A stretch of DNA of 41,044 nt from CAZYYO01 sp964650965 (GTDB lineage Bacteria > Bacillota > Clostridia > Lachnospirales > Lachnospiraceae), in assembly GCA_964650965.1 (NCBI GenBank), contig CAZYYO010000014.1, positions 1 through 41,044 on the forward strand, written 5' to 3'. Below the pieces are notes generated by a model. That model ran no database searches. It worked only from the letters and a program-made list of their open reading frames with translations, and was not told where the DNA came from. The position numbers and the translations under genes are program-made. This document shows positions 1 to 8,402 of the stretch, in pieces (the stretch's first letter is position 1; every line of letters starts with the position of its first letter).

Positions 1-1053
1 TTCTCGGATACGGTATTTTGCTTTACTCCTTCCGGAGATGTGAAGAATCTGCCCAATGGCTCTACTCCCATTGATTTTGCTTACAGCATTCATTCCGCAG
101 TGGGAAATAAAATGGTAGGTGCCAAGGTAAATGGCAAGCTGGTACCCATTGATTATGTGATTCAAAATGGAGACCGGATTGATATTATAACCTCACAAAA
201 TTCCAGAGGCCCCAGCAGAGACTGGTTAAATCTGGTGCGAAGCACCCAGGCTAAGAATAAGATTAATCAGTGGTTCCGCAACGAATTAAAGGAAGAAAAT
301 ATTATTCGCGGCAAGGAGCTTCTGGTATCCTGTGCCAAGGCCAAAGGCATTAATTTCGCAGATATTAATCGACCGGAATATCAGGCCAAGGTTATGCGTA
401 AATATGGCTTCCACGACTGGGATGCCTGTTTGGCTACCGTAGGTCATGGCGGACTGAAGGAAGGCCAGATTGTAAACCGTATGCATGAGGAATACAAGAA
501 GGACCATCCCGTACTGGTTACAGATGCAGATATCTTAGCGGAGAAGGGGGACTCCATCCAAAAGGATAAGCCGGTAGCCCCCAAATCCAAGAGCGGTATT
601 ACCGTTAAGGGAATGTATGACGTGGCAGTGCGATTCTCCAAATGCTGCAGCCCGGTACCGGGAGATGAAATTGTGGGATTTATCACCAGAGGTCGTGGTG
701 TGTCCATACATCGTACCGACTGCATCAATATTATGAATCTTCCGGAAATAGAGAAGGGAAGATTAATTGAAGCAGAATGGGCAGCGGAAGCGGAAGGCAC
801 CAAGGACGGAGGTCTGTATCAGACAGAAATCCACATTTATGGAAATAACAGAACGGGATTACTGGTGGATATCTCCAAGATCTTTACCGAGCGGGATATT
901 GATATTAATTCCATTCATTCTAAAACCAGCAAGCAGGGCGTGGCTACCATTAGTGTCACCTTTGGAATTAAGGGCAAGGAAGAGCTGCAGGGACTGGTGG
1001 ATAAGATTCGACAGATTGACAGTGTGATTGATATTGAACGAACCACAGGATAA
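1..1053 (+). CDS. relA: RelA/SpoT-type (p)ppGpp synthetase/hydrolase, C-terminal part (5' truncated by window)
   Basis: The reading frame is open from base 1, so the gene begins upstream of the window and the catalytic hydrolase and synthetase domains are not visible. The visible part starts inside a TGS domain (the stretch with LPNGSTPIDFAYSIHSAVG). A helical region follows, then the conserved Cys/His element (KCCSPVPGD...GVSIHRTDC), and finally a C-terminal ACT domain (HIYGNNRTGLLVDISKIF). In long RSH enzymes this regulatory half senses stalled ribosomes and controls (p)ppGpp synthesis and hydrolysis. The next gene starts 49 nt downstream, and the run continues with hemZ, hisS and aspS. Any internal ATG is not the true start. 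Identification is secure; which activities the full enzyme has cannot be judged here. Confidence 0.95.
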   Translation, partial: FSDTVFCFTPSGDVKNLPNGSTPIDFAYSIHSAVGNKMVGAKVNGKLVPIDYVIQNGDRIDIITSQNSRGPSRDWLNLVRSTQAKNKINQWFRNELKEENIIRGKELLVSCAKAKGINFADINRPEYQAKVMRKYGFHDWDACLATVGHGGLKEGQIVNRMHEEYKKDHPVLVTDADILAEKGDSIQKDKPVAPKSKSGITVKGMYDVAVRFSKCCSPVPGDEIVGFITRGRGVSIHRTDCINIMNLPEIEKGRLIEAEWAAEAEGTKDGGLYQTEIHIYGNNRTGLLVDISKIFTERDIDINSIHSKTSKQGVATISVTFGIKGKEELQGLVDKIRQIDSVIDIERTTG

Positions 1054-1102
1054 AGTATTAATCAGACAAAGTATAAATTCAGACAGGGAGTATAGACATC
1101 TT

Positions 1103-1735
1103 ATGATGAAAATGGATATCAAGCAGTATGTAGTGGGCATGGTGGGAACCAATTGCTACATTGCAGGAAATACCCAAAATCAGGAATGTTTTATTGTAGA
1201 CCCGGGAGATAATGCAGATACGCTGATTCAGGCCGTGACAGATGGGGGATGGACACCCAGGGCAATCCTATTAACCCATGGACATTTTGACCATGCAGGT
1301 GCAGCAGATAGCCTGGCAAAGCATTATGAGATTCCTGTATATGCCCATGAGGCAGAACAGGCAACCTTAGAGGATGAACGCATCAATTTATCCGGTCCTA
1401 TGGCAGGTCGTGGTGTGAAATATCATGCAGATATCTTTGTAAAAAGTGAACAGGAGATAGACGTGGCAGGCTTTCATTTGCGGGTTCTATTTACCCCTGG
1501 ACATACCAGTGGGGGCTGCTGTTATTATGTTCCCATGGAGGATGTGGTGTTTTCTGGAGACACCCTATTTTGCGGCTCCATTGGACGCACAGACTTCCCA
1601 GGAGGCAGTGCTTCTACATTGATTCGCAGTGTAAAAGAGAAATTAATGACACTTCCGGAACATACCCTGGTATTACCAGGTCACGATGCCAGAACAACCA
1701 TAGAACAGGAGCGGATGTATAATCCCTATTTATAA
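1103..1735 (+). CDS. Metallo-beta-lactamase-fold hydrolase (glyoxalase II/GloB-like)
   Basis: About 210 residues with the zinc-binding HxHxDH motif in THGHFDHAG, a second metal histidine in FTPGHTSGG, and the GDTLF aspartate. This is the standard MBL hydrolase set. Such small MBL proteins are usually annotated as hydroxyacylglutathione hydrolase-like, but in anaerobes the real thioester substrate is unknown. The frame is open further upstream to 1028, overlapping relA. I prefer ATG 1103 (or 1106) because AGGGAG lies about 12 nt before it and the conserved fold begins just after (MDIKQYVVGMVGTNCY). The stop codon shares one base with the hemZ ATG, implying translational coupling. Fold is certain; substrate is not. 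Confidence 0.85.
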   Translation: MMKMDIKQYVVGMVGTNCYIAGNTQNQECFIVDPGDNADTLIQAVTDGGWTPRAILLTHGHFDHAGAADSLAKHYEIPVYAHEAEQATLEDERINLSGPMAGRGVKYHADIFVKSEQEIDVAGFHLRVLFTPGHTSGGCCYYVPMEDVVFSGDTLFCGSIGRTDFPGGSASTLIRSVKEKLMTLPEHTLVLPGHDARTTIEQERMYNPYL

Positions 1736-3216
1736 TGATATTAGTGAAATTAAACGAAGCAAATTTTGAATATGACATTTATTCTCTGGTTAAGGCATTT
1801 TATCCAGAAGAGGAAATTAAGGTAGAACGGGATATTTCCCAGGAGGAAATATCCTGTTTGCTGTGTGATACAGAACCAACAGTTCCTCATTTTATGGAGG
1901 TGGCTTATTCCAGGAGGCAGATTACCCTTGAGATTCCAGAGTGGAAGCTTCATGCAGCCATTTCCGTGGAATATGAGAATCGAAAGGATACCAAGAATAA
2001 GCTGAAACAGTTGATTTATCAAGAACTTTCCAGGATTACAGGAAAAACCCTTCCCTGGGGAACCTTAACCGGGATTCGCCCAACCAAGATTCCTATGCAT
2101 TTGCTGGAGCTGGGAGAAAGCCCAAAAGAAATCAGAACCTATATGAAGGAAACTTACCTGGCATCCCAGGAGAAGATCGATTTAAGTCTGGATATTGCGT
2201 CCAGAGAATTAGCATTGCTTCGTCCCCTGGATTATCAGGATGGCTATAGTCTTTATATTGGCATTCCCTTTTGCCCTAGTACCTGCTTATACTGTTCTTT
2301 TACCTCCTATCCGGTAGGATTATGGAAGAACCGCATGGATGAATATCTGGATGCATTGGACCGGGAAATTGATTTTGTAGCCAACAATCTGGGACATAAG
2401 CATCTTAACACCATTTATATTGGCGGAGGAACTCCTACCTCTCTTAGTGCCCCTCAGCTGGACCGGCTTTTAGGGAAGATTGAGAGCAGCCTTGACCTTG
2501 GTCATCTTCTGGAATTTACAGTAGAAGCAGGACGACCGGACAGCATTACCAGAGAAAAGCTTCAGGTAATTAAGTGCCATGGAGTGGACCGCATCTCCAT
2601 TAATCCTCAGACCATGAAGCAGGAAACCTTAGATATTATCGGCAGACATCACACGGTAGAGGACATTCGTAACAGCTATGCCATGGCAAGGGATGTGGGA
2701 TTTGATAATATTAATATGGACTTAATCATGGGACTCCCTGGAGAGAACCTGACAGATGTAGAGCATACCTTAGAAGAAATCAGCCAAATGAAGCCGGATA
2801 ATCTTACGGTGCATTCCCTGGCTATTAAGCGGGCAGCCAGACTGAATCGGGAGATGGATTCCTATCTGGATTACCCTATGGAGAATTCCCAGGGACATGT
2901 AGACCGGGCTTATGAATATGCAACACGTATGGGAATGAAGCCTTATTATCTCTACCGTCAGAAGAATATGGCAGGAAATCTGGAAAATATAGGATTTGCC
3001 AGGGAAGGCAAGGCTGGGATCTATAATATCTTGATAATGGAAGAGAAACAGACTATAATGGCACTTGGTGCTGGAAGTGCCTGTAAGTATGTCACCAATC
3101 ATGGAGCGGATGTAACCCGCAGTGAGAACGTGAAGGATGTTCAGCTCTATATAGACAGAATTGATGAAATGATAGATAGAAAGCGAAAGAAACTGGAGGA
3201 AATTGCATGGCTTTAA
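1735..3216 (+). CDS. hemZ: Radical SAM coproporphyrinogen dehydrogenase-like protein HemZ
   Basis: A 493-residue protein of HemZ length and layout. An N-terminal domain of about 165 residues (ending near TLPWGTLTGIRPTK) precedes a radical SAM core with the 4Fe-4S motif CPSTCLYCSF (CxxxCxxC). Further core motifs are GGGTPTS, the VEAGRPDSI strand and a GLPGE segment. HemZ is described as an oxygen-independent coproporphyrinogen III oxidase-like enzyme, although many anaerobes carry it without heme synthesis, so the substrate is uncertain. No other heme genes lie in the window. It overlaps the MBL gene by one base and hisS by 10 bases, so these genes form one operon. Confidence 0.9.
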   Translation: MILVKLNEANFEYDIYSLVKAFYPEEEIKVERDISQEEISCLLCDTEPTVPHFMEVAYSRRQITLEIPEWKLHAAISVEYENRKDTKNKLKQLIYQELSRITGKTLPWGTLTGIRPTKIPMHLLELGESPKEIRTYMKETYLASQEKIDLSLDIASRELALLRPLDYQDGYSLYIGIPFCPSTCLYCSFTSYPVGLWKNRMDEYLDALDREIDFVANNLGHKHLNTIYIGGGTPTSLSAPQLDRLLGKIESSLDLGHLLEFTVEAGRPDSITREKLQVIKCHGVDRISINPQTMKQETLDIIGRHHTVEDIRNSYAMARDVGFDNINMDLIMGLPGENLTDVEHTLEEISQMKPDNLTVHSLAIKRAARLNREMDSYLDYPMENSQGHVDRAYEYATRMGMKPYYLYRQKNMAGNLENIGFAREGKAGIYNILIMEEKQTIMALGAGSACKYVTNHGADVTRSENVKDVQLYIDRIDEMIDRKRKKLEEIAWL

Positions 3217-4469
3217 GTAAAAAACCGGTAAATGGAATGAAGGATATCCTGCCACAGGAGATGGAAATAAGGGACTATGTTACAGGAGTTATTAAGGAGA
3301 CTTATCGAAGCTTCGGCTTTACTCCTATAGAGACCCCTTGTATGGAGAATATTGGAAATCTGTCCAATAAGGCAGGTGGAGAAAATGAGAAGCTGATTTT
3401 TAAGGTGCTAAAGCGTGGAGAGAAGCTGAAGCTAGAGGAAGCCAAGGAAGAAATGGATGTAGTGGATTTTGGAATGCGCTATGACTTAACGGTTCCCCTG
3501 TCTCGTTTCTATGCCAACCATGCCAATGAACTGCCCAATCCATTTAAGGCATTACAGATAGGAAATGTATGGAGAGCAGACCGCCCTCAGAGGGGACGCT
3601 ATCGTCAATTTACCCAGTGCGATATTGATATCTTTGGAGAACCTTCCAATCTGGCTGAAATTGAGCTGATTATGGCTACCACAACCACCTTAGGAAAATT
3701 AGGCTTTCATAATTTTGAAATCCGTATTAATGAGAGAAAAATTCTTAAGGCAATGGCAAGCTACAGTGGCTTTGAAGAGAAGGACTATGATGATATTTTC
3801 ATTACCTTAGATAAGATGGACAAGATTGGAGTAGATGGAGTTGCCCGGGAACTGTTAGAAGCAGGATTCCCCCAGGAATCCATTGACAAGTATCTAGGAC
3901 TGTTTACTGCCTTGGAGGATAAGAAGGACGTTGCCGGTGGCATGGCTTTCTTAACAGAAACCCTGGCTGATTACCTGGATGAAGCAGTAGCAAACAGCAT
4001 GAAAGAGATTGCAACAGCAGTTAATGCAACCAAGCAGGCAGACTTTGAACTGGTGTTTGATCCTACCCTGGTTCGTGGTATGAGCTATTATACCGGTACC
4101 ATTTTTGAAATTGCCATTCCGGAATTTGGTGGAAGCTGCGGTGGCGGTGGACGCTATGATGAGATGATTGGTAAATTTACCGGAAATAATGTGCCTGCCT
4201 GTGGATTTTCGATTGGCTTTGAGCGTATTATCCTTCTTTTGATGGAACAGGGCTTTACCATTCCTGAGAGCCCTAAGCGTGTGGCTTATCTGGTAGAGAA
4301 GAATTATCCGGCCCAGAAGCTGGTACAGGTGATGGAACAGGCTAAGGAAGCCAGAGCAGCCGGTGAGCAGGTGTTGGTGGTTCGTATGAATAAGAATAAG
4401 AAATTCCAGAAGGAACAGCTGAATAAGGAGGGCTATCAGGACTTTGTGGAATTTTTCAATAGAGATTAG
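3207..4469 (+). CDS. hisS: Histidyl-tRNA synthetase
   Basis: A 420-residue class II aminoacyl-tRNA synthetase. Motif 2 is seen in RGRYRQFTQCDID, the histidine-specific loops in LVRGMSYYTGTIFEI and GGGGRYDEMIGKF, and motif 3 in ACGFSIGFERI. The C-terminal 90 residues correspond to the anticodon-binding domain and end in a short VEFFNRD tail. The protein charges tRNA-His in the cytoplasm. The start ATG lies inside the end of hemZ, with GGAGGA just upstream in the hemZ coding sequence. aspS begins 14 nt after the stop, the usual hisS-aspS pair of Firmicutes. No T-box leader fits in the available space. Confidence 0.97.
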   Translation: MALSKKPVNGMKDILPQEMEIRDYVTGVIKETYRSFGFTPIETPCMENIGNLSNKAGGENEKLIFKVLKRGEKLKLEEAKEEMDVVDFGMRYDLTVPLSRFYANHANELPNPFKALQIGNVWRADRPQRGRYRQFTQCDIDIFGEPSNLAEIELIMATTTTLGKLGFHNFEIRINERKILKAMASYSGFEEKDYDDIFITLDKMDKIGVDGVARELLEAGFPQESIDKYLGLFTALEDKKDVAGGMAFLTETLADYLDEAVANSMKEIATAVNATKQADFELVFDPTLVRGMSYYTGTIFEIAIPEFGGSCGGGGRYDEMIGKFTGNNVPACGFSIGFERIILLLMEQGFTIPESPKRVAYLVEKNYPAQKLVQVMEQAKEARAAGEQVLVVRMNKNKKFQKEQLNKEGYQDFVEFFNRD

Positions 4470-4483
4470 GAGGAAATAACAAA

Positions 4484-6280
4484 ATGGCAGAGTCAATGAG
4501 TGGTTTACATCGAAGCCATCGATGTACAGAAGTATCCAATACAAATATTGGAGAAGAAGTTACCCTGATGGGATGGGTACAAAAAAGAAGAAATCTGGGA
4601 AGTCTGATTTTTATAGATCTTCGTGACCGCAGTGGTTTGATGCAGGTAGTATTTGATGAACCTGTTGTGGGCAGTGAAGGATTTGCCAAGGCAGCAACCT
4701 TACGAAGTGAATTTGTAGTGGCTGTGGTTGGTACGGTGCAGAAGCGTACTGCAGCAGTAAATGAAAATTTAAAGACAGGCGATATTGAAGTGATGGCCAA
4801 AGCCATTCGTGTCTTATCTGAATCAGAGACACCTCCATTTCCTATTGAAGCCGGTATTAATACCAAGGACGAATTACGCCTGAAATATCGTTATCTGGAT
4901 CTTCGTAGACCAGACCTTCAAAGCAACCTGATTATGAGAAGCAAGGTGGCTTCTTCCATTCGAAGCTTTCTTACAGAAGAAGGATTTCTTGAGATAGAGA
5001 CTCCAATTCTTCAGAAATCTACCCCAGAGGGAGCAAGAGATTATCTGGTACCATCCAGAATTCACCCGGGAGCCTTCTATGCATTACCTCAGTCTCCCCA
5101 GCTGTTTAAGCAGCTTTTGATGTGCGCTGGCTATGACAGATATTTCCAGATTGCAAAATGCTTCCGTGATGAGGATTTAAGAGCAGACCGTCAGCCGGAA
5201 TTCACCCAGGTGGATATGGAATTATCCTTTGTGGATATGGATGATGTAATTGATGTAAATGAACGTCTGCTGGCTAAGGTATTTAAAGAAGCCATTGGAA
5301 TTGATGTTACACTTCCTATTGAGAGAATGACCTGGCAGGATGCCATGAACCGTTTTGGTTCTGATAAGCCGGATACCCGCTTTGGCATGGAATTACAGGA
5401 TGTATCTTCTGTAGTTGCCGGCTGTGGATTTGGTGTATTTACCGGTGCATTAGAAAATGGCGGCAGCGTTCGTGGTATTAATGTAAAGGGACAGGCTGCA
5501 ATGCCTCGTAAGAAGATTGATAAATTAGTTGACTTTGCCAAGGGCTATGGTGCCAAGGGATTGGCATATTTATGTGTCAATGAAGATGGTACCTATAAAT
5601 CCAGCTTTGCCAAATTTATGACAGAGGATGAGCTTCATCACCTGGTACAGGCAATGGATGGAGAGCCGGGAGATTTATTACTATTTGCAGCAGATAAGAA
5701 CAAGGTTGTTTGGGATGTATTAGGAGCCTTACGTCTGGAGCTGGGTAAGGAATTAGAGCTTTTTGACAAGAAACAGTTTAATTTTCTGTGGGTAGTAGAT
5801 TTCCCACTGTTTGAATGGTCTGAGGAGCAGGGAAGATTCCTGGCAATGCATCATCCATTTACCATGCCTTACGAAGAGGATATTCCTATGATTGATACAG
5901 ACCCTGGCAAGGTTCGTGCTAAGGCCTATGATATTGTATTAAATGGCACGGAGCTTGGTGGCGGAAGTATTCGTATTCATCAGAATGATATTCAGGAGAA
6001 GATGTTTGAAGCCCTGGGATTTACCATGGAGAAGGCATACGACCAGTTTGGATTCTTACTGAATGCATTTAAGTATGGAGTACCACCTCATGCCGGACTG
6101 GCATTTGGCTTAGACCGCATGATTATGCTTATGGTGGGAGCAGATTCCATTCGTGATGTGATTGCATTCCCTAAGGTGAAGGATGCGTCCTGTCTTATGA
6201 CAGAAGCACCAACGCCTGTAGATGAGAAGCAGCTAGAAGAGCTGTCTCTTCAGGTTCAGGAAGCAGAGCCGGTAGAATAA
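4484..6280 (+). CDS. aspS: Aspartyl-tRNA synthetase (bacterial type)
   Basis: A 598-residue class II synthetase of the long bacterial form. It has an N-terminal OB-fold anticodon domain (GWVQKRRNLGSLIFIDLRDR), motif 2 (FRDEDLRADRQPEFTQVD), an inserted GAD domain in the middle, and motif 3 (GLAFGLDRMIMLMVG). The leucine in RRNLGSLIF is the residue usually seen in tRNA-Asp-discriminating enzymes, where non-discriminating ones tend to have histidine; this subclass call is inference from one position. AGGAGG overlaps the hisS stop region 9-14 nt before the ATG. A strong hairpin terminator directly follows, so this is the last gene of the run. Confidence 0.97.
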   Translation: MAESMSGLHRSHRCTEVSNTNIGEEVTLMGWVQKRRNLGSLIFIDLRDRSGLMQVVFDEPVVGSEGFAKAATLRSEFVVAVVGTVQKRTAAVNENLKTGDIEVMAKAIRVLSESETPPFPIEAGINTKDELRLKYRYLDLRRPDLQSNLIMRSKVASSIRSFLTEEGFLEIETPILQKSTPEGARDYLVPSRIHPGAFYALPQSPQLFKQLLMCAGYDRYFQIAKCFRDEDLRADRQPEFTQVDMELSFVDMDDVIDVNERLLAKVFKEAIGIDVTLPIERMTWQDAMNRFGSDKPDTRFGMELQDVSSVVAGCGFGVFTGALENGGSVRGINVKGQAAMPRKKIDKLVDFAKGYGAKGLAYLCVNEDGTYKSSFAKFMTEDELHHLVQAMDGEPGDLLLFAADKNKVVWDVLGALRLELGKELELFDKKQFNFLWVVDFPLFEWSEEQGRFLAMHHPFTMPYEEDIPMIDTDPGKVRAKAYDIVLNGTELGGGSIRIHQNDIQEKMFEALGFTMEKAYDQFGFLLNAFKYGVPPHAGLAFGLDRMIMLMVGADSIRDVIAFPKVKDASCLMTEAPTPVDEKQLEELSLQVQEAEPVE

Positions 6281-6283
6281 AGA

Positions 6284-6331
6284 AAAAAGCTGCGTCGTAG
6301 ATGAAATTCATCCATGAGACGCAGCTTTTTT
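6284..6331. terminator. Bidirectional intrinsic terminator after aspS
   Basis: AAAAAGCTGCGTC pairs with GACGCAGCTTTTT around a 20-nt loop. It has an A-run on one side and a T-run on the other, so it can end transcription from aspS (plus) and from the flavin-reductase-like gene (minus, ending at 6351). Confidence 0.92.
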
Positions 6332-6350
6332 AGTAGAAGCATATCACATG

Positions 6351-6857
6351 TTATCGTGCAATGATATCTATAATTTCCCCGATATACATGGTATGCATAT
6401 TGTTATCTTTGTACCATTTCTCTTTGATTTCAGGGTCTAAGAAGGAATCCTCGGTGATTCTGGTAGCAGACATTTTACGGCAAATAATTACGAAATTACC
6501 CTCATCAATGTAAGGGGTTTCTTTATAATGATCAATGTGAAGGCGGGCCTCAGATATTTTGTCTTCATCCCGACCGGATACCTTGCCAAGAAAGCTTAAG
6601 GTGCTTTTATAGGACTCAGGGAAGAAGGTAAGTGAGAAGGTATCACTTCCGTCTACAAATTCCTTGGTATAGCGGGTATCTCGAATATAAATGGTGGCAA
6701 CGTTTTTACCCCAGAGAACACCTACGCCGCCCCAGCTGGCAGTCATGGTGTTTACCTTGCCATCCTTTTCGGCAGTAATGGCACACCAGTCGTTTCCGAT
6801 TTTTTTAAATGGATTCCAGTCTAACATATCCATAGGGTATGGTTGAAATGCATGCAT
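6351..6857 (-). CDS. Flavin reductase-like, FMN-binding split-barrel protein
   Basis: A 168-residue protein of the flavin reductase/flavoredoxin-like split-barrel family. The characteristic core is ITAEKDGKVNTMTASWGGVGVLWGK, followed by YIRDTRYTKEFVD and FSLTFFPE. These proteins bind FMN and act in electron transfer or flavin reduction; the physiological partner is unknown. The start is ATG at 6857 with AGGGAG 8 nt upstream; a second in-frame candidate is absent nearby. It is divergent from ilvE. Its own promoter (6902-6930) is overlapped by a perfect palindrome, suggesting a repressor-controlled single-gene unit. Confidence 0.85.
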   Translation of the reverse strand: MHAFQPYPMDMLDWNPFKKIGNDWCAITAEKDGKVNTMTASWGGVGVLWGKNVATIYIRDTRYTKEFVDGSDTFSLTFFPESYKSTLSFLGKVSGRDEDKISEARLHIDHYKETPYIDEGNFVIICRKMSATRITEDSFLDPEIKEKWYKDNNMHTMYIGEIIDIIAR

Positions 6858-6901
6858 GATCTTTTCTCCCTTCGCTTGGTACGTGAATGTATCTTATATA
6901 A

Positions 6902-6930
6902 AGTATACGAGATTGTACGTTATTATTCAA
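6902..6930 (-). promoter_or_regulatory. Sigma-A-like promoter of the flavin-reductase-like gene
   Basis: On the minus strand, TTGAAT (6930-6925) and TATACT (6907-6902) are separated by exactly 17 nt, pointing at the gene starting at 6857. Both hexamers are close to consensus. Confidence 0.7.
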
Positions 6931-6942
6931 TATGAATAATAA
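6920..6942. promoter_or_regulatory. Candidate operator: perfect 10-bp inverted repeat
   Basis: TTATTATTCA and its exact complement TGAATAATAA are separated by 3 nt. The palindrome covers the -35 box of the minus-strand promoter and sits about 58 nt upstream of the ilvE -35. Its position suits a repressor of the flavin-reductase-like gene. The binding protein is unknown. Confidence 0.6.
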
Positions 6943-6999
6943 TCATGAATATGGACAGAGAGATAACCTGGGGTTATAACCGATATGAGTATGTGTTTC

Positions 7000-7028
7000 T
7001 TGACAGAGAAATGAAAAAGGCACATAAT
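7000..7028 (+). promoter_or_regulatory. Sigma-A-like promoter of ilvE
   Basis: TTGACA (7000-7005), 17-nt spacer, CATAAT (7023-7028). This leaves a leader of roughly 30 nt before the ilvE ATG, too short for a T-box or attenuator. Confidence 0.75.
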
Positions 7029-7066
7029 AATTTACAGAAAAAAAGAATACGTTTGGAGGCAGCAGC

Positions 7067-8131
7067 ATGGATATCAAATTTGAAAAAAGAAGTCAATTAA
7101 AGGAAAAACCAGATCAGAAGAATCTGGGATTTGGTAAATACATGACAGATTATATGTTTGTTATGGATTGGACTCGTGAAGAGGGATGGAAGGATGCAAG
7201 AATCGTTCCGGAAGGACCCATTACATTAGACCCGGCTTGTGTTACTTTGCATTATGCACAGGAGACCTTTGAAGGCATGAAGGCATATCGCACATCAGAA
7301 GGAAAGATTCAGCTTTTCCGTCCGGAAATGAATGCAAAGCGTATGATTCATTCCAACGAAAGACTTTGTATGCCAGAGTTCCCGGTAGATATGTTTGTAG
7401 AAGCGGTAGAGGCATTGGTGAAGGTAGAGCAGGACTGGGTACCATCAGAACCGGATACTTCTCTTTATATCAGACCATTTATGTTTGCTACGGAGGCAGC
7501 TCTGGGCGTTCATATGGCAAGTGAATATAAATTCATGGTAATCTGTTGTCCTGTAGGTGCATATTATGCTACCGGATTAGACCCAGTGAAGATTCTTGTA
7601 GAGGACGAGCTGGTACGTGCGGTGAAGGGCGGAACCGGCTTTACCAAGTGTGGAGGTAACTATGCAGGTTCTATCTTAGGTCAGGTGAAGGCTGAGAAGC
7701 TGGGATATGCCCAGGTTCTGTGGTTAGATGGAGAGCATCGTAAATACGTGGAAGAAGTTGGAACCATGAACATTATGTTTAAGATTGCAGGAGAGATTTA
7801 TACAGCACCTATCGAAGGAACTGTACTTCCAGGCGTTACCCGCGATTCCATGATTCACTTATTAAGAGACTGGGGCTATAAGGTAAATGAAACCAGACTT
7901 TCGGTAGATGATTTGATGAAGGCAGGACATGATGGAACCTTAGAAGAGGTATTTGGTACAGGTACGGCAGCAGTTATTTCTCCTGTTGGTGAGCTTCGTT
8001 ATAAGGATGATGTAGTTACCATTAATGATTTTAAAACAGGCGAATTAACCCAAAAGCTGTATGATACCTTAACAGGAATTCAGTGGGGCAAGCTGGAGGA
8101 TAAGTATGGCTGGACCGTAACGGTCTGCTAG
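7067..8131 (+). CDS. ilvE: Branched-chain amino acid aminotransferase (type II BCAT)
   Basis: A 354-residue fold-type IV PLP aminotransferase of the longer BCAT type. The lysine expected to hold PLP is K194 in TKCGGNYAGS. The LHYAQETFEGMKAY entry motif and the C-terminal FGTGTAAVISPVGEL phosphate-binding segment are present. It transfers amino groups between glutamate and the oxo-acids of valine, leucine and isoleucine. GGAGG lies about 8 nt before the ATG, and a near-consensus promoter lies at 7000-7028. A terminator follows, so it is a monocistronic unit separate from other ilv/leu genes. Confidence 0.95.
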   Translation: MDIKFEKRSQLKEKPDQKNLGFGKYMTDYMFVMDWTREEGWKDARIVPEGPITLDPACVTLHYAQETFEGMKAYRTSEGKIQLFRPEMNAKRMIHSNERLCMPEFPVDMFVEAVEALVKVEQDWVPSEPDTSLYIRPFMFATEAALGVHMASEYKFMVICCPVGAYYATGLDPVKILVEDELVRAVKGGTGFTKCGGNYAGSILGQVKAEKLGYAQVLWLDGEHRKYVEEVGTMNIMFKIAGEIYTAPIEGTVLPGVTRDSMIHLLRDWGYKVNETRLSVDDLMKAGHDGTLEEVFGTGTAAVISPVGELRYKDDVVTINDFKTGELTQKLYDTLTGIQWGKLEDKYGWTVTVC

Positions 8132-8153
8132 AACCAGGCGTTATCATACAATG

Positions 8154-8208
8154 AAAATCACAGCAGGTACAGGCATAGCATTGCCGTGTAGTTGCTGTGA
8201 TTTTTTTT
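8154..8208 (+). terminator. Intrinsic terminator after ilvE
   Basis: AAAATCACAGCA and TGCTGTGATTTT form a 12-bp stem with a loop of about 27 nt, followed by a run of eight T. Confidence 0.9.
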
Positions 8209-8254
8209 ATGGCAAATTATCATGATAATAAATTTGATACCTTTACTTTAGAAA

Positions 8255-8287
8255 GTCTTAAGCCTTTTTACAAATCAATGTTAAGAC
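8255..8287. promoter_or_regulatory. Inverted repeat GTCTTAA / TTAAGAC upstream of the two-component genes
   Basis: Seven-base arms are separated by 19 nt in the otherwise gene-free stretch 8209-8323. The two TTAAG cores are also about two helical turns apart, as OmpR-family binding half-sites often are. No good -35/-10 pair is seen downstream (only a TATTCT at 8296), which would suit an activator-dependent promoter. Function is inferred only. Confidence 0.3.
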
Positions 8288-8323
8288 CTGGCGGGTATTC
8301 TAACATCAGGAGGTTACATTTCG

Positions 8324-8350
8324 ATGAAAAGAGCAGGGCGTATTCTATGA
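8324..8350 (+). CDS. Possible 8-residue leader peptide (mini-ORF)
   Basis: A consensus AGGAGG (8308-8313) sits 10 nt before ATG 8324. The frame encodes MKRAGRIL and stops at TGA 8348-8350. It ends about 50 nt before the response regulator start, in the same direction. Such a well-placed ribosome site with a very short frame may be a leader peptide or translational coupling element; it may also be a relic or chance. No hairpins typical of attenuation are obvious after it. Confidence 0.3.
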   Translation: MKRAGRIL

Positions 8351-8402
8351 AAACATGGTATGATATCACATAGAACACAATCTATGAAGGAGAATGGGAA
8401 AC

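Noticed and set aside
6943..7066. T-box or leucine attenuator before ilvE
   Set aside because: The predicted leader is only about 30 nt and holds no stem-loops or specifier-like structure.
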